In this document: positions 18,073 to 27,093 of the stretch, one piece after another | Numbering within the stretch: the stretch's first letter is position 1 | Layout of the letters: every line of letters starts with the position of its first letter | Origin: SOJA01 sp964598485 | Lineage (GTDB): Archaea > Thermoproteota > Bathyarchaeia > Bathyarchaeales > Bathycorpusculaceae | NCBI GenBank assembly: GCA_964598485.1 | Contig: CAZRCD010000003.1 | Coordinates: 186,001 to 250,000, forward strand | Length of the DNA: 64,000 nt | Direction: 5' to 3' | Notes under the pieces: generated by a model | The model's input: the letters and a program-made list of their open reading frames with translations, nothing else | What the model was told of the DNA's origin: nothing | Databases searched by the model: none | Program-made: the position numbers and the translations under genes

Positions 18073-18164
18073 ACAGAATTCACTGAAAAAGTGTAGTTAA
18101 ATTAATGAGTAACCAGAGCATATCGTAAAAGTGATTTGTGAGAGAGGGTGTGGTGGAGGCTTAA

Positions 18165-19682
18165 GTGGCTAGGACAACCTTTGAGGAGATAAGTGCTGCT
18201 GACTTCTTCTATCGAAACCGTGACATAGCTGGATTTACAAACCCCACCCGAGCTATTTTCGCAGCTGTAAGAGAACTTGTAGAAAACTCTTTGGATGCCG
18301 CTGAAAGCCTTAAAGTCCCACCTGACATCTACGTGAGACTTTCATATGCAAACGAAACGGACAAAGAAACAAATGTTTTCAGGTTAAGGATTAAAGACAA
18401 TGGTATGGGGGTTCCGCCAAGACATATACCATCAGCCTTTGGACAGGTGCTTTACGGCTCAAAATACAAGCCGAAACAGCAGAGAGGAACCTTTGGCTTA
18501 GGCGGAAAAATGGCAATTCTATACGGACAAATCACAACACATCAGCCCGCCAGCATAATTTCAAGCACGGGCATGTCCAAAATCTACTCATACAAGCTCA
18601 GGATCGACATCCGGAGAAATAGACCACTCATACTTGATAGAAAAGTTCTCATAAACAAAGAAAGATGGCGCGGAACAATAGTCGAGTTCAGCCTTGAAGG
18701 CGATTATAAGAGAGCTATGCCTAAGATTCTGGAATACTTCAAGCAAACAGCCATGGTGAATCCATATGCAAATCTGACATTTGTCGACCCTAAAGGTAGG
18801 TTATACAAGTTTACGAGAGTCACTGAGGAAATGCCTGACCCGCCGAAGGAAACTTTGCCTCACCCGTATGGTGTTGATGTGGAACTTCTCCAACGCCTCA
18901 TACATGTGACGACTTTTCGGAACATGTCTGACTTTCTGAAAAATCATTTCCACAGGATCGGCGAAATAACTGCACGAAAATTTTTGGAATTCAGCAACAT
19001 AAGCCCATCTAAAAATCCTAAGAGGCTTTCCCACGAAGAAGTTGTTCGGTTGATGCGCATGCTGAAAGAGTTTAGGGAGTTCTTACCTCCGAATGCAAGT
19101 TGTTTATCTCCTTTGGGTGAGAAGCTGTTAAAGGCAGGTATCTCGAAAGAGCTAAAGCCTGAGTTCATCGCTGTTCATCAGCGTAGACCGTCAACCTACG
19201 CTGGCCACCCCTTCATCGTTGAAGTGGCAATTGCTTATGGTGGAGAAATCCCAAGGAAAGGAAGCTTCCTAATTTATCGTTTCGCTAACAGAATCCCATT
19301 ACTTTATGATGAAGCAAGCGATGTCTCAACGACAGTGATGAATTCCATGAATTGGCGAAGATACAAAGTTACACCCGACATGCCTATCGCTATAGCAACG
19401 CATATTTGCAGCACCAAGATTCCATACAAAACTGTTGGAAAGGAATTCATCGCCGACAGACCAGAGGTTAGAAGAGAAATAGCCAACGGATTGCGGGAGG
19501 TCGCACGCCGACTTCAACGCTTTCTAACGAGGAGGGAACATGTAAGCAGAGATCGGAAAAGGCTTGACATTTTCAGCAAGTACTTGCCAAAAATAGCCGA
19601 GTTTTCAACTCAGCTTGCTGGTAAGGAAAAAAATCCAGATATAAAAAAACTCTTGAGGAGTGTAAAGAAGTTTGGAACGTAG
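18165..19682 (+). CDS. top6B: DNA topoisomerase VI subunit B
   Basis: ATPase subunit of the type IIB topoisomerase that relaxes and decatenates DNA. The GHKL fold is plain: VRELVENSLDAAE (N box), RIKDNGMGVPP (G1) and GTFGLGGKMAILYGQ (G2), then the H2TH region FHRIGEITARKFLEFSNISP and the transducer domain. 505 residues. The start is GTG at 18165 after GGTGGAGGC. Its last 11 bases overlap the start of subunit A, a typical B-A operon. Confidence 0.96.
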   Translation: MARTTFEEISAADFFYRNRDIAGFTNPTRAIFAAVRELVENSLDAAESLKVPPDIYVRLSYANETDKETNVFRLRIKDNGMGVPPRHIPSAFGQVLYGSKYKPKQQRGTFGLGGKMAILYGQITTHQPASIISSTGMSKIYSYKLRIDIRRNRPLILDRKVLINKERWRGTIVEFSLEGDYKRAMPKILEYFKQTAMVNPYANLTFVDPKGRLYKFTRVTEEMPDPPKETLPHPYGVDVELLQRLIHVTTFRNMSDFLKNHFHRIGEITARKFLEFSNISPSKNPKRLSHEEVVRLMRMLKEFREFLPPNASCLSPLGEKLLKAGISKELKPEFIAVHQRRPSTYAGHPFIVEVAIAYGGEIPRKGSFLIYRFANRIPLLYDEASDVSTTVMNSMNWRRYKVTPDMPIAIATHICSTKIPYKTVGKEFIADRPEVRREIANGLREVARRLQRFLTRREHVSRDRKRLDIFSKYLPKIAEFSTQLAGKEKNPDIKKLLRSVKKFGT

Positions 19683-20763
19683 GGAACATAAAAGTATCAT
19701 GATAGAAAGGAAAAAAGAAGTCATAGCAAGTTTGGAGAATTTGGGACTCAAAATTTATGAACAGATCGATGATGGATATTTCCCTTCAGTAGAGATGCCG
19801 AGTCGCTCAACAGAAAACATCCGTTATGACCCCCAAGTAAGGCAGTACATTTTGGGAGACAGAAAAGTTCGAAGGCACACCCGTAATATACGTCACATAA
19901 GACCTTTCACACAGCTTGTTTGGACGGCGTTATTTTCCCGCGAACTCACTTCTCACCGTAAAACATCAACCCTGAGAGATGTTTACTATTCTGCACAAGC
20001 ATACGAAATGAAATTCACGGACCAGCAAGAATCAAACAACATCATAACGGATTTAGAAACAGTTTTAGGGTTATCTAGAGAAGACTTCAACATCTTTCCA
20101 GAAGAACGTTCAGCAGTGTTCGGCGACCTAACAATAGAATACACAGTGCCCGGATACGAAGGAAAAACGTTGAATCTAACCTCTCACCCGGACGGCGTTA
20201 TGATTGGGCCCGCTCTAACCTCATCAGAGTTTGTGAGCACAACAGCGGACAAGGTCATAGCCATAGAGAAGGGCGGTTTGTTCACACGGTTTGTAGAGGA
20301 GAACGTGCACAAGAAGTTTAATTCCCTACTTGTTTTAACGGCTGGACAAGCCCCAAGAGCAACACGACATTTTATTAGAAGGCTCAGCAGAGAACTGGAC
20401 ATACCAGTCTACATCTTTACGGACGGCGACCCTTGGGGAATGCACATAGCTATGGTCATAATTTCGGGTTCTGCGAACGCTGCACACCTAAGGGAATTAA
20501 CCACACCCGATGCTAAATGGAGCGGAGTGTGGGCAACAGACATCGTCAATTATAAACTGCCGACTGACCCATTGGACGAAGTAGACATAAAAAGGCTTTA
20601 TGAGTTGCAGAGAGATCCACGCTATAAGGATCCGCTGTGGCAGAGAGAAATCAAGACATTCTTAAAAATAAGGAAGAAGGCGGAGCAAGAAGCCTTCAGC
20701 AGATACGGCTTAACATATATCGTGGATGAATACTTGCCTACTAAGCTTGAAGAAACCAAGTGA
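19672..20763 (+). CDS. top6A: DNA topoisomerase VI subunit A (Spo11-like)
   Basis: DNA-cleaving subunit. The 5Y-CAP domain holds the catalytic tyrosine in LRDVYYSAQAY near residue 105, with the arginine in FSRELTSHRKTSTL. The Toprim domain shows VIAIEKGGLFTRFVEE (acidic Glu) and YIFTDGDPWGMHI (DxD). 363 residues as counted from the TTG at 19672, which overlaps top6B; an ATG nine codons in (19699) is an equally good start, and each has a weak purine-rich site about 14 bases upstream. Confidence 0.96.
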   Translation: MERREHKSIMIERKKEVIASLENLGLKIYEQIDDGYFPSVEMPSRSTENIRYDPQVRQYILGDRKVRRHTRNIRHIRPFTQLVWTALFSRELTSHRKTSTLRDVYYSAQAYEMKFTDQQESNNIITDLETVLGLSREDFNIFPEERSAVFGDLTIEYTVPGYEGKTLNLTSHPDGVMIGPALTSSEFVSTTADKVIAIEKGGLFTRFVEENVHKKFNSLLVLTAGQAPRATRHFIRRLSRELDIPVYIFTDGDPWGMHIAMVIISGSANAAHLRELTTPDAKWSGVWATDIVNYKLPTDPLDEVDIKRLYELQRDPRYKDPLWQREIKTFLKIRKKAEQEAFSRYGLTYIVDEYLPTKLEETK

Positions 20764-20832
20764 ACATGAGGAAATTTAAAATAACTGTACGTCGTTCTTA
20801 AGTAAAAGCACACAAAAAAGGAAGAGTCAGAT

Positions 20833-21030
20833 ATGAGTGAGGAAGGCGGTTTCGGATTGGTTGTGGCCGAAAAATTCTTTGGCTTAATACTCATTGTTAT
20901 CGGCGCCTTAACCACGTATTACACTTTCACAAGCACTCAAGCACTACGCGATTACACGGCATTTTTTGGGTTCCTAAGCGTCATAGTTTTAGCGCTAGGA
21001 GTAATCTTGATCATTGCGAAGGTTGAATAG
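20833..21030 (+). CDS. Small two-helix membrane protein
   Basis: A 65-residue protein with helices FFGLILIVIGALTTYYTF and FFGFLSVIVLALGVILII joined by a short loop. ATG at 20833 follows GGAAGAGTCAGAT. A TTTAAAAT stretch just after the top6A stop could be its TATA box. I recognise the general form of short archaeal membrane proteins but no named family. Confidence 0.6.
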   Translation: MSEEGGFGLVVAEKFFGLILIVIGALTTYYTFTSTQALRDYTAFFGFLSVIVLALGVILIIAKVE

Positions 21031-21081
21031 CATTTTATTTTTTTAAGAACCAGCGGTTGTGCCTAGAACAAACATTTCTAT

Positions 21082-21312
21082 TCATGTTAAGGCTATCATA
21101 GCTACGAAAATGGCTATGGCTCTACTTTCTCTTGCTTTGTACAGTTCTCGTGGACCTATGTAGAATTGCATTGCAAGGGAGTAAAACGCCGCAAATAGAG
21201 AGATGTAAGGTAGAAAACCTCTAAGCAGACATGGTCCAATGCCGTAACATGCAGCTTTCCAAGCGTTTAAGATGGAGCCTTGTCCGCCTACAAGTTTGTA
21301 AAGCAAATGCAA
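21082..21312 (-). CDS. Small hydrophobic protein, function unknown
   Basis: A 76-residue frame starting at TTG 21312, with two helices, LLRGFLPYISLFAAFYSLAMQF and AIAIFVAMIALT (the first given as helix near residues 29-50). The stop of the zinc-ribbon gene upstream lies 8 bases away, so the two probably form one transcript. No recognised family. Confidence 0.45.
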   Translation of the reverse strand: MHLLYKLVGGQGSILNAWKAACYGIGPCLLRGFLPYISLFAAFYSLAMQFYIGPRELYKARESRAIAIFVAMIALT

Positions 21313-21320
21313 CAGCAGGG

Positions 21321-21686
21321 TTACTCTCTTCTTTCAACGACCACCGTACAATTGGTAGCCAAAGCAGCTATCACGCCTAAAGCCGCAAGCCAAGGAGCAA
21401 GCACAACACCGATAACTCCTACAGTCACGGGTATTTCAAGCAAAACCTTTCCTTTTTCATCCTTAACAATTATTCTAGTCACGTTTCCTTCATGAAGCAA
21501 CTCTTTAACTTTTTCAATAAGATTGTCAGCGGATACAGAGAATTCCTCTTCAACGACTTTGGTGACTAGAGTGCCACAAGCATAACAGAACTTATCGTCT
21601 TCTTTCAACATTACGCCACATTTCGGGCAATGAGGCAAACCATTTTTCACCGTCTGGAAAAGAGTCTTAATGCCAGTTAAAAACAT
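21321..21686 (-). CDS. Zinc-ribbon protein with DUF4342-like domain
   Basis: The N-terminal zinc ribbon CPKCGVMLKEDDKFCYACG is followed by a domain that reads ADNLIEKVKELLHEGNVTRI, then VKDEKGKVLLEIPVTVGVIG and a hydrophobic hairpin ending NCTVVVER, which matches DUF4342 as I remember it. Function unknown; membrane association is likely. The start is placed at the ATG at 21686 because a minus-strand TATA-like AAAATTAATAAAC lies at about 21725-21737, inside the longer frame that begins at 21746. Confidence 0.65.
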   Translation of the reverse strand: MFLTGIKTLFQTVKNGLPHCPKCGVMLKEDDKFCYACGTLVTKVVEEEFSVSADNLIEKVKELLHEGNVTRIIVKDEKGKVLLEIPVTVGVIGVVLAPWLAALGVIAALATNCTVVVERRE

Positions 21687-21788
21687 TATGAAGAAAAGGA
21701 CTGAGCGCTTATTAGGTAATAGTTTATTAATTTTGAAACGCATCATTGAACGACTGACTTATTTAGTCCGTCAAAGGAGATGCAGAAG

Positions 21789-23570
21789 ATGCCTACTCGT
21801 CAACCAATTGTGTGCGTGCTTGGTCACGTTGATACTGGTAAGACCTTGCTTTTGGATAAAATACGCAAAACAAGCGTTCAAGCTCGAGAGGCTGGAGGGA
21901 TTACACAGCACATCGGTGCAAGTTTTTTCCCTGTTGACACACTTAAGCAACTAGTCGGTCCTCTGCTTTCAATGGTTAAGGGTGAAATTGAAATTCCAGG
22001 ATTGCTTGTTGTTGACACACCGGGACATGAGGCTTTCACGAACTTGCGTAAGAGAGGCGGCGGCGTAGCAGACATAGCAATACTTGTTATTGATGTTTTA
22101 CGGGGCTTTGAAGCTCAAACTCACGAAAGTATAGAGATTTTAAAGACCCGTAAAACGCCTTTTTTGGTAGCTGCTAACAAGATAGACCGAATACCAGGAT
22201 GGAATTCTTATCCTGACACACCGTTTTTGAAGACTTACAAAATGCAAGGTCGCTACGTTAAGGAAGATTTGGATAATAGAATCTACGATATTATAGGTAC
22301 TTTTTCCCGTTTAGGGTTTAGGGCGGACCGTTTCGATCAAATGAAGGACTTCACAAAGACTATAGCAATTGTACCTACAAGTGCGAAAACTGGCGAGGGC
22401 ATAACTGAACTTCTCATGGTTCTTGTGGGTTTGACCCAACAGTATTTGAAGAAGCGTTTACAGACCACAGAGGGACCAGCCAAAGGCACGGTTCTAGAAG
22501 TTAAAGAAGAGCCTGGTTTGGGTTTAACGATCAACACTATAATTTACGATGGAGTTTTGCAGAAAGAAGACTTGATCGTTGTTGGCGGTAAGGAAAAGCC
22601 CGTTGTTACGCGGATACGGGCGATTTTGGTTCCTAAGGCTTTGGATGAGATTAGGGATCCTAGGGACAGGTTTTCTTCTGTTGATTCTGTTTCCGCTGCG
22701 GCTGGAATCAAGATTGCGGCTCCTGATTTGGAAGGAGTCTTGGCTGGAGCACCATTGTATTCTGTGCCTCATGGTGAAGATCTGGAAAAATATGCCAAGC
22801 TTGTTTCTGAGGAGATTGAGAGAATTAGGATTACGACGGATGTTGACGGAGTTGTTTTGAAGGCTGACACTTTAGGCTCATTAGAGGCTATTGCTGAAAG
22901 CCTGAAACGAAACGATGTACCAGTCAGATTGGCGGACGTTGGTGACGTTTCAAAAAGAGATGTTGTTGAAGCAGGTGTTGTCAAGGAACACGAGCCTTTT
23001 TATGGTGTGGTGTTAGCCTTTAACATTAAGGTTTTGCCAGATGCTGAAGAAGAAGCGGAAATTAAGGGCGTTCAGATTTTCCGTGAAAACATAGTCTACC
23101 GCCTAATGGACGATTATCTGTTGTGGCTTAAGACCAAACGGGAGGCAGAGTTTGAGCAAGTGTTCGAAAAGCTGGTTATGCCCGGGAAAATCCGAATTTT
23201 GGAAGGTTATGTTTTTCGAAGGGCGAAACCAGCAATAGTGGGCGTGGAAATCTTAGCTGGGAGGATAAAGTCGAAATACACGCTTGTGAGGGCTGAAAAC
23301 GGTGAGGAAATGGGTGTGATACAACAGATCCAAGAGAAGGGAAAAGCCCTATCAGAGGCTCGGCAAGGAATGCAGGTGGCTGTATCAATAGACAAGCCGA
23401 TGGTTGGGAGACACATATTCGAAAAAGATGTGTTGTATGTGAAGGTACCGGAACGACATGCAAAGGTGTTGCTGACAACGTTTATGGATAGGTTGACAAT
23501 TGAAGAGCAAGAAGCACTAAACGAATACGTAAAACTGATGAGAAAGAAAATACCGTTCTGGGCAGCATGA
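21789..23570 (+). CDS. infB: Translation initiation factor aIF5B
   Basis: GTPase that joins ribosomal subunits and positions initiator tRNA. GTPase motifs: GHVDTGKTLLLDK (G1), GGITQHIGA (switch I), DTPGHEAFTNLRKRG (G3), NKID (G4) and SAKTGEG (G5). Domains II-IV follow to the C-terminal helix, 593 residues in all, the archaeal length. An AAAGGAG site at 21774-21779 directly touches the ATG at 21780 but is correctly spaced from the ATG at 21789, so the latter (MPTRQPIVCVLGH) is chosen. Confidence 0.96.
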   Translation: MPTRQPIVCVLGHVDTGKTLLLDKIRKTSVQAREAGGITQHIGASFFPVDTLKQLVGPLLSMVKGEIEIPGLLVVDTPGHEAFTNLRKRGGGVADIAILVIDVLRGFEAQTHESIEILKTRKTPFLVAANKIDRIPGWNSYPDTPFLKTYKMQGRYVKEDLDNRIYDIIGTFSRLGFRADRFDQMKDFTKTIAIVPTSAKTGEGITELLMVLVGLTQQYLKKRLQTTEGPAKGTVLEVKEEPGLGLTINTIIYDGVLQKEDLIVVGGKEKPVVTRIRAILVPKALDEIRDPRDRFSSVDSVSAAAGIKIAAPDLEGVLAGAPLYSVPHGEDLEKYAKLVSEEIERIRITTDVDGVVLKADTLGSLEAIAESLKRNDVPVRLADVGDVSKRDVVEAGVVKEHEPFYGVVLAFNIKVLPDAEEEAEIKGVQIFRENIVYRLMDDYLLWLKTKREAEFEQVFEKLVMPGKIRILEGYVFRRAKPAIVGVEILAGRIKSKYTLVRAENGEEMGVIQQIQEKGKALSEARQGMQVAVSIDKPMVGRHIFEKDVLYVKVPERHAKVLLTTFMDRLTIEEQEALNEYVKLMRKKIPFWAA

Positions 23571-23613
23571 AAATTTAGGTGAAAAATCAAAATTCTAGTG
23601 TGTACTATTTTTT

Positions 23614-23970
23614 CTAGCGTCTCGTTTTCTTCTTTATCTTTTCAAACTTCCGTTTCTTTTCTTTCATCCTACGGAAGTCAGCATATACTGGTCTGGGGAT
23701 GTCTGTTCTTGGAAAGTATATGTCCGTTTTTCCCTCTGGTGGCACGATTGGATATCGTGCTTTCTTTTTCAGATATAGTCTAACGTAAAAGTAGTAGACG
23801 GTTAAGGCTATGGCGCCTGAACTGACTGTACACCGCCAGATAGATCGTATGAGAACCCCAATTACAAGCCATACTATTTCAACACCGAAAACAATAGATA
23901 TTCCAATCAGTGTGGCTAGCTTTTTTCCTGTGCCCAACACACGACCCCAGATAATCTTTGCAAAAAGCAC
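23614..23970 (-). CDS. Two-helix membrane protein with basic tail
   Basis: 118 residues: helices LATLIGISIVFGVEIVWLVI and a second near residue 52-66, then a long soluble tail very rich in lysine and arginine (MKEKKRKFEKIKKKTRR). GTG start at 23970. No family recognised; the tail could contact nucleic acid or ribosomes (speculative). It is convergent with infB, 43 bases between the stops. Confidence 0.55.
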   Translation of the reverse strand: MLFAKIIWGRVLGTGKKLATLIGISIVFGVEIVWLVIGVLIRSIWRCTVSSGAIALTVYYFYVRLYLKKKARYPIVPPEGKTDIYFPRTDIPRPVYADFRRMKEKKRKFEKIKKKTRR

Positions 23971-24050
23971 CTATTACATCTTACGGTAATACTCGTCTGT
24001 AGCACTGTTGAAAACCGGAAATAAATAGTGTAATTTTAAGAATGTGTGTG

Positions 24051-25031
24051 TTACAACGGAAGTCTTGTTCCAGTTCCCGTTTTCGTTGCTTTTTCGTAAA
24101 TGAGCATGGCGGTTGCCATGTCTTCTATGGCTAGACCCAGGTTCATGGACATGATGCGTTCTTCAGGGTTCTCACGTCCTGGTTTTTTTCCGTTCACAAT
24201 TTCGCCTAGATCTGCATATGCTTGTGGTATGTTGGAGAAGTATCCTATTTTTTTGTAGTAGGCTAGTTGGGTTTGGTCGTCGGTGCAGAACTTGTTCATG
24301 GAATGCATGGCTTCTGGTTTCCAGTATGAGTCAAAGTCTAGGGCGCAGACGAAGCCGCCGTTCTTAAACCATGATGCTTCAATTACGGGGTGTGGATGTT
24401 TCAGTATTGGGCCAGCGGTTACGATTATGTCGCAGTTTTCAACAGCCTCTCTAGGCGAGGCAACAGGAACAACTTTCAGTCCATGTTTAGCTGTCATCTC
24501 TTCTACGTAACGCTCAAGGTTTCTTTCGCTGATGTCGTAGGCTTTCACTTCTTCCAAGTTTTTGCACATGACTATCAGGGCTTCGAGGTTGCTTCTGCCT
24601 TGAACACCGCATCTGAGAATGCCTAAGACTTTTGAGTCTTGTCTAGCTAGGTGTTTAGCTGCAATGGCGGTTGCCGCTCCTGTTCGTTTGGCTGTTATCC
24701 AAGTGCAATCCATAACGCTTATGGGAAAGCCAGTTTCAGGGTCGTTCAAGATAAGTAGTCCTGATATGTATGGTAAGCCATGTTTGGGGTTTTCTGGGAA
24801 TCCGCTCACCCATTTTATGCCTGCTGACTTCATTTTGGGTATGTATGCTGGCATGGCGTGGATGAAGGCGTCTTTTTGAGGGTGGATGCCGGGTTTGGGT
24901 GGGACTTCAGTTCGTCCTTCTGCTTTTTCAAGGAAGGCTTTTTCGACTACTCGGATGACTTCGGTTATGGGGATGTTTAGATTTTCTATGTCGTGCCGAG
25001 AAAGGTATAGAACTTCTCTTAAAGAACTCAT
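24051..25031 (-). CDS. Ornithine cyclodeaminase/alanine dehydrogenase family (mu-crystallin type)
   Basis: NAD(P)-dependent enzyme of the OCD family. Substrate residues lie in PPKPGIH, AMPAYIP and AGIKWVSGFPEN; the Rossmann domain includes GILRCGVQGRSNLEAL (G-x-G-x-Q-G-R), and DFDSYWKP near residue 235. The CTWITAKRTGAATAIAAKHLA segment is a family signature. Such proteins act as ornithine cyclodeaminases, alanine dehydrogenases or imine reductases; this one's substrate cannot be told. The ATG at 25031 is preferred over the GTG at 25040 because AGGTG lies six bases before it. Confidence 0.88.
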   Translation of the reverse strand: MSSLREVLYLSRHDIENLNIPITEVIRVVEKAFLEKAEGRTEVPPKPGIHPQKDAFIHAMPAYIPKMKSAGIKWVSGFPENPKHGLPYISGLLILNDPETGFPISVMDCTWITAKRTGAATAIAAKHLARQDSKVLGILRCGVQGRSNLEALIVMCKNLEEVKAYDISERNLERYVEEMTAKHGLKVVPVASPREAVENCDIIVTAGPILKHPHPVIEASWFKNGGFVCALDFDSYWKPEAMHSMNKFCTDDQTQLAYYKKIGYFSNIPQAYADLGEIVNGKKPGRENPEERIMSMNLGLAIEDMATAMLIYEKATKTGTGTRLPL

Positions 25032-25175
25032 TACAGACACCTGATCCCTTTATCGAGTGGAGCTACCACTTTTCGATTCTCCACATTAATACACCATCAA
25101 TATTCATTTTCCTTTTTGATAAAAGGTCAGTGTTTTCTTTGGTTGACAGAAAGAGCGGACAATGTTTTAAATGTT

Positions 25176-25265
25176 TTATTGACCTATCTGACTTTTTGAT
25201 CTCCATATTGCGTGGATGCCGCAGTATTCCCTTGCCTCCATCTTCTCCGCTGCGGTCTTAAACCT
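25176..25265 (-). pseudogene. 3' remnant of a superoxide reductase (desulfoferrodoxin) gene
   Basis: In the minus frame the bases right behind the MFS gene read RFKTAAEKMEAREYCGIHAI and then WRSKS, closely matching the end of the intact superoxide reductase at 27992 (FETTAEEIEAREYCNIHGLW then KTK). The Cys and His of EYCxIH are active-site iron ligands in the intact enzyme. Only the last 28 codons remain, with no start, and they overlap the MFS stop in another frame. It reads as the stump of a second dfx copy lost by deletion. Confidence 0.75.
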
Positions 25266-26454
25266 TGCTTTCAGCTTGTCTGTTTAGCCAAACGAGCAGC
25301 ACTATTGCTGCTGCCGATATCACTGCCGAAATTATGAAGCCGTATTCCAGTCCATACTGGATGATCGCGCCCGCAGTAATTAAAGGCGCTATTCCCTGTC
25401 CAATGTCTATCCCCATCATGTAAAGCGAGTTAGCAAGTACATTTCTAGAAGGCTGAATGTGCTCTGCAATGAGCATGGAGCCTACAGGGAAGAGTACTCC
25501 TTGGATTGCGCCAATCAAAGCGAAAATTACTGCAAAAACTAAATTATTTACAAAAATGGCTAAGGCAAAAGAAAACAATGCTGCAAAAATTGTGGCAAAT
25601 ATCACAAGCATTGGTTTGCTTACTCTGTGGACAATTCTCCCTATGGAAAGACGTGTAACAGTGGTGGCGATGTAGTACAAGAGGAAAAGCACAGAAACAA
25701 GTTCGTCGCTGAACTTAAGCTTGTCTTTTGCGTAAAGCGGGGCATAGGCTAATATCACTCCAAAAAGAACGAAAAAGGTGAAATTTCCAATAAAAGCTAT
25801 GCCAAACATCCTATTACGCGTAATAGCTGAAATCTTACTCTTTAGGGCTTCTCTGCTCACAGCCGTACCGATAATCTGCCAATTTTTCTCAATTGAAGAA
25901 ACCTTTTTGTTAAGAAGAAAAGCTGCAAAAGTTCCAATGGAACCCATCAAGCAAGCAAAATAGAAAGTGTTTTGAACGCCAAACAACGGAATAGAAAATG
26001 TAGTGATGGCTGGTCCAGCCAATAAGCCGAGACTTAAGGAAGCAGTATAGGTGCCGACACCTTTGTCTCTTTCGATACTTGAGATTGTCAAAGCAGCCAA
26101 AATTAAAGATGCTGTTCCGATAAAAGCGTACGCAAAACCATGCGTAGCACGCAAAACAATTAGTATACCGATGCTGTCTGTTAAAGGGTAAAGCGCTGGA
26201 CAGATGGAGAAAACTGCAAAAGCAACCAGCAAAAAAGTTATTGTCTTTTTCCCGCCTGCAAACACACCTAAAGAAAACTTCGCCAGAGCAGACGCAATGA
26301 AAAATATAGCTGTTACTAAACCAACCATCTCAATAGACGCGTCTAAATCTTTCACATAAATCGATAGTATAGGCGCAATAACTGAAGAAGAGGCTATGTA
26401 GCTGAACCCCATCAAACACATGATTGAATGCGGCGTTACTTGCGGTCTTTTCAA
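25258..26454 (-). CDS. Major facilitator superfamily transporter
   Basis: 398 residues with twelve predicted helices split into two halves by a charged central loop (residues about 195-220). The motif-A region is SALAKFSLGVFAGGKKTITF after helix 2, with a partial repeat TRLSIGRIVHRVSKP in the second half. Substrate unknown; drug or metabolite exporters look like this. TTG start at 26454, 24 bases after the ferritin-like gene, so probably cotranscribed with it. Its stop lies inside the superoxide reductase remnant, suggesting the 3' flank was rearranged. Confidence 0.85.
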   Translation of the reverse strand: MKRPQVTPHSIMCLMGFSYIASSSVIAPILSIYVKDLDASIEMVGLVTAIFFIASALAKFSLGVFAGGKKTITFLLVAFAVFSICPALYPLTDSIGILIVLRATHGFAYAFIGTASLILAALTISSIERDKGVGTYTASLSLGLLAGPAITTFSIPLFGVQNTFYFACLMGSIGTFAAFLLNKKVSSIEKNWQIIGTAVSREALKSKISAITRNRMFGIAFIGNFTFFVLFGVILAYAPLYAKDKLKFSDELVSVLFLLYYIATTVTRLSIGRIVHRVSKPMLVIFATIFAALFSFALAIFVNNLVFAVIFALIGAIQGVLFPVGSMLIAEHIQPSRNVLANSLYMMGIDIGQGIAPLITAGAIIQYGLEYGFIISAVISAAAIVLLVWLNRQAESKV

Positions 26455-26478
26455 TAGATATCACGTGCTGTCTCAAGT

Positions 26479-26940
26479 TTAGCCGGTTAGGCGGGAATAT
26501 CTGAATAGAAAATCCCACCATTTCTCGTCCTTAACTTTCTCACCTTCACAGACAAGCTCATGTACACGCTTCATTATTGCATGATGTTTTTTTTCGTCGC
26601 TAATTATGTCTTGAAGAATAAACCTTACGCGTTTATCCTCAGTCTTATCAACAATCCTCTCGAAGCCCTCAAGCATTTCACGTTCAACTTCAACATGCTT
26701 CTCAATAGCTTTACGGAATTCTTCGCCTTCTTTAAACTGTTCTTTTGAAGAAGTTTCGAGCAACTTTAAGATAGCTCGTAACATATGCTCATGTTTCGTC
26801 GAGTCTAAAGCAAGTTGATAAAGCAGAAGCCTAATAACCGTGTTATTTGTCTTTCCTATTGAATCATGCAAAAGCCTCACAGCTTCCCTTTCATTTTCAA
26901 CCCGTTCTTCAATCATCGTCTTAAACTCTTGTTTGTCCAT
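26479..26940 (-). CDS. Ferritin-like diiron protein (paralogue A)
   Basis: A four-helix bundle of 153 residues with iron-ligand pattern EREAVRLLHDSI (helix 1), DSTKHEHMLRAIL (helix 2), EVEREMLEGFERI (helix 3) and SDEKKHHAIMKRVHEL (helix 4), ending with an aromatic WWDFLFRYS tail. No rubredoxin-like domain, so it is not a classic rubrerythrin. It is paralogous to the protein at 29889 (same helix order, same EKWWD/EDWWD tail). ATG at 26940 is preferred; a GAGTTTAAAAC TATA-like element lies about 27 bases upstream, implying a leaderless message. Confidence 0.75.
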   Translation of the reverse strand: MDKQEFKTMIEERVENEREAVRLLHDSIGKTNNTVIRLLLYQLALDSTKHEHMLRAILKLLETSSKEQFKEGEEFRKAIEKHVEVEREMLEGFERIVDKTEDKRVRFILQDIISDEKKHHAIMKRVHELVCEGEKVKDEKWWDFLFRYSRLTG

Positions 26941-27093
26941 CGACAACCCAATCCCCAAATTGTTTTAAACTCGACTTTATTTAAACATTTCAAGGATTCT
27001 CTCATCAAGCAGCTTTTCACATTTCTGTGCCTGAAACTGCATTTTACGCAAGTTTTAAATTTCGATTAACGATATGTGGATTGGTGGTTTGAT

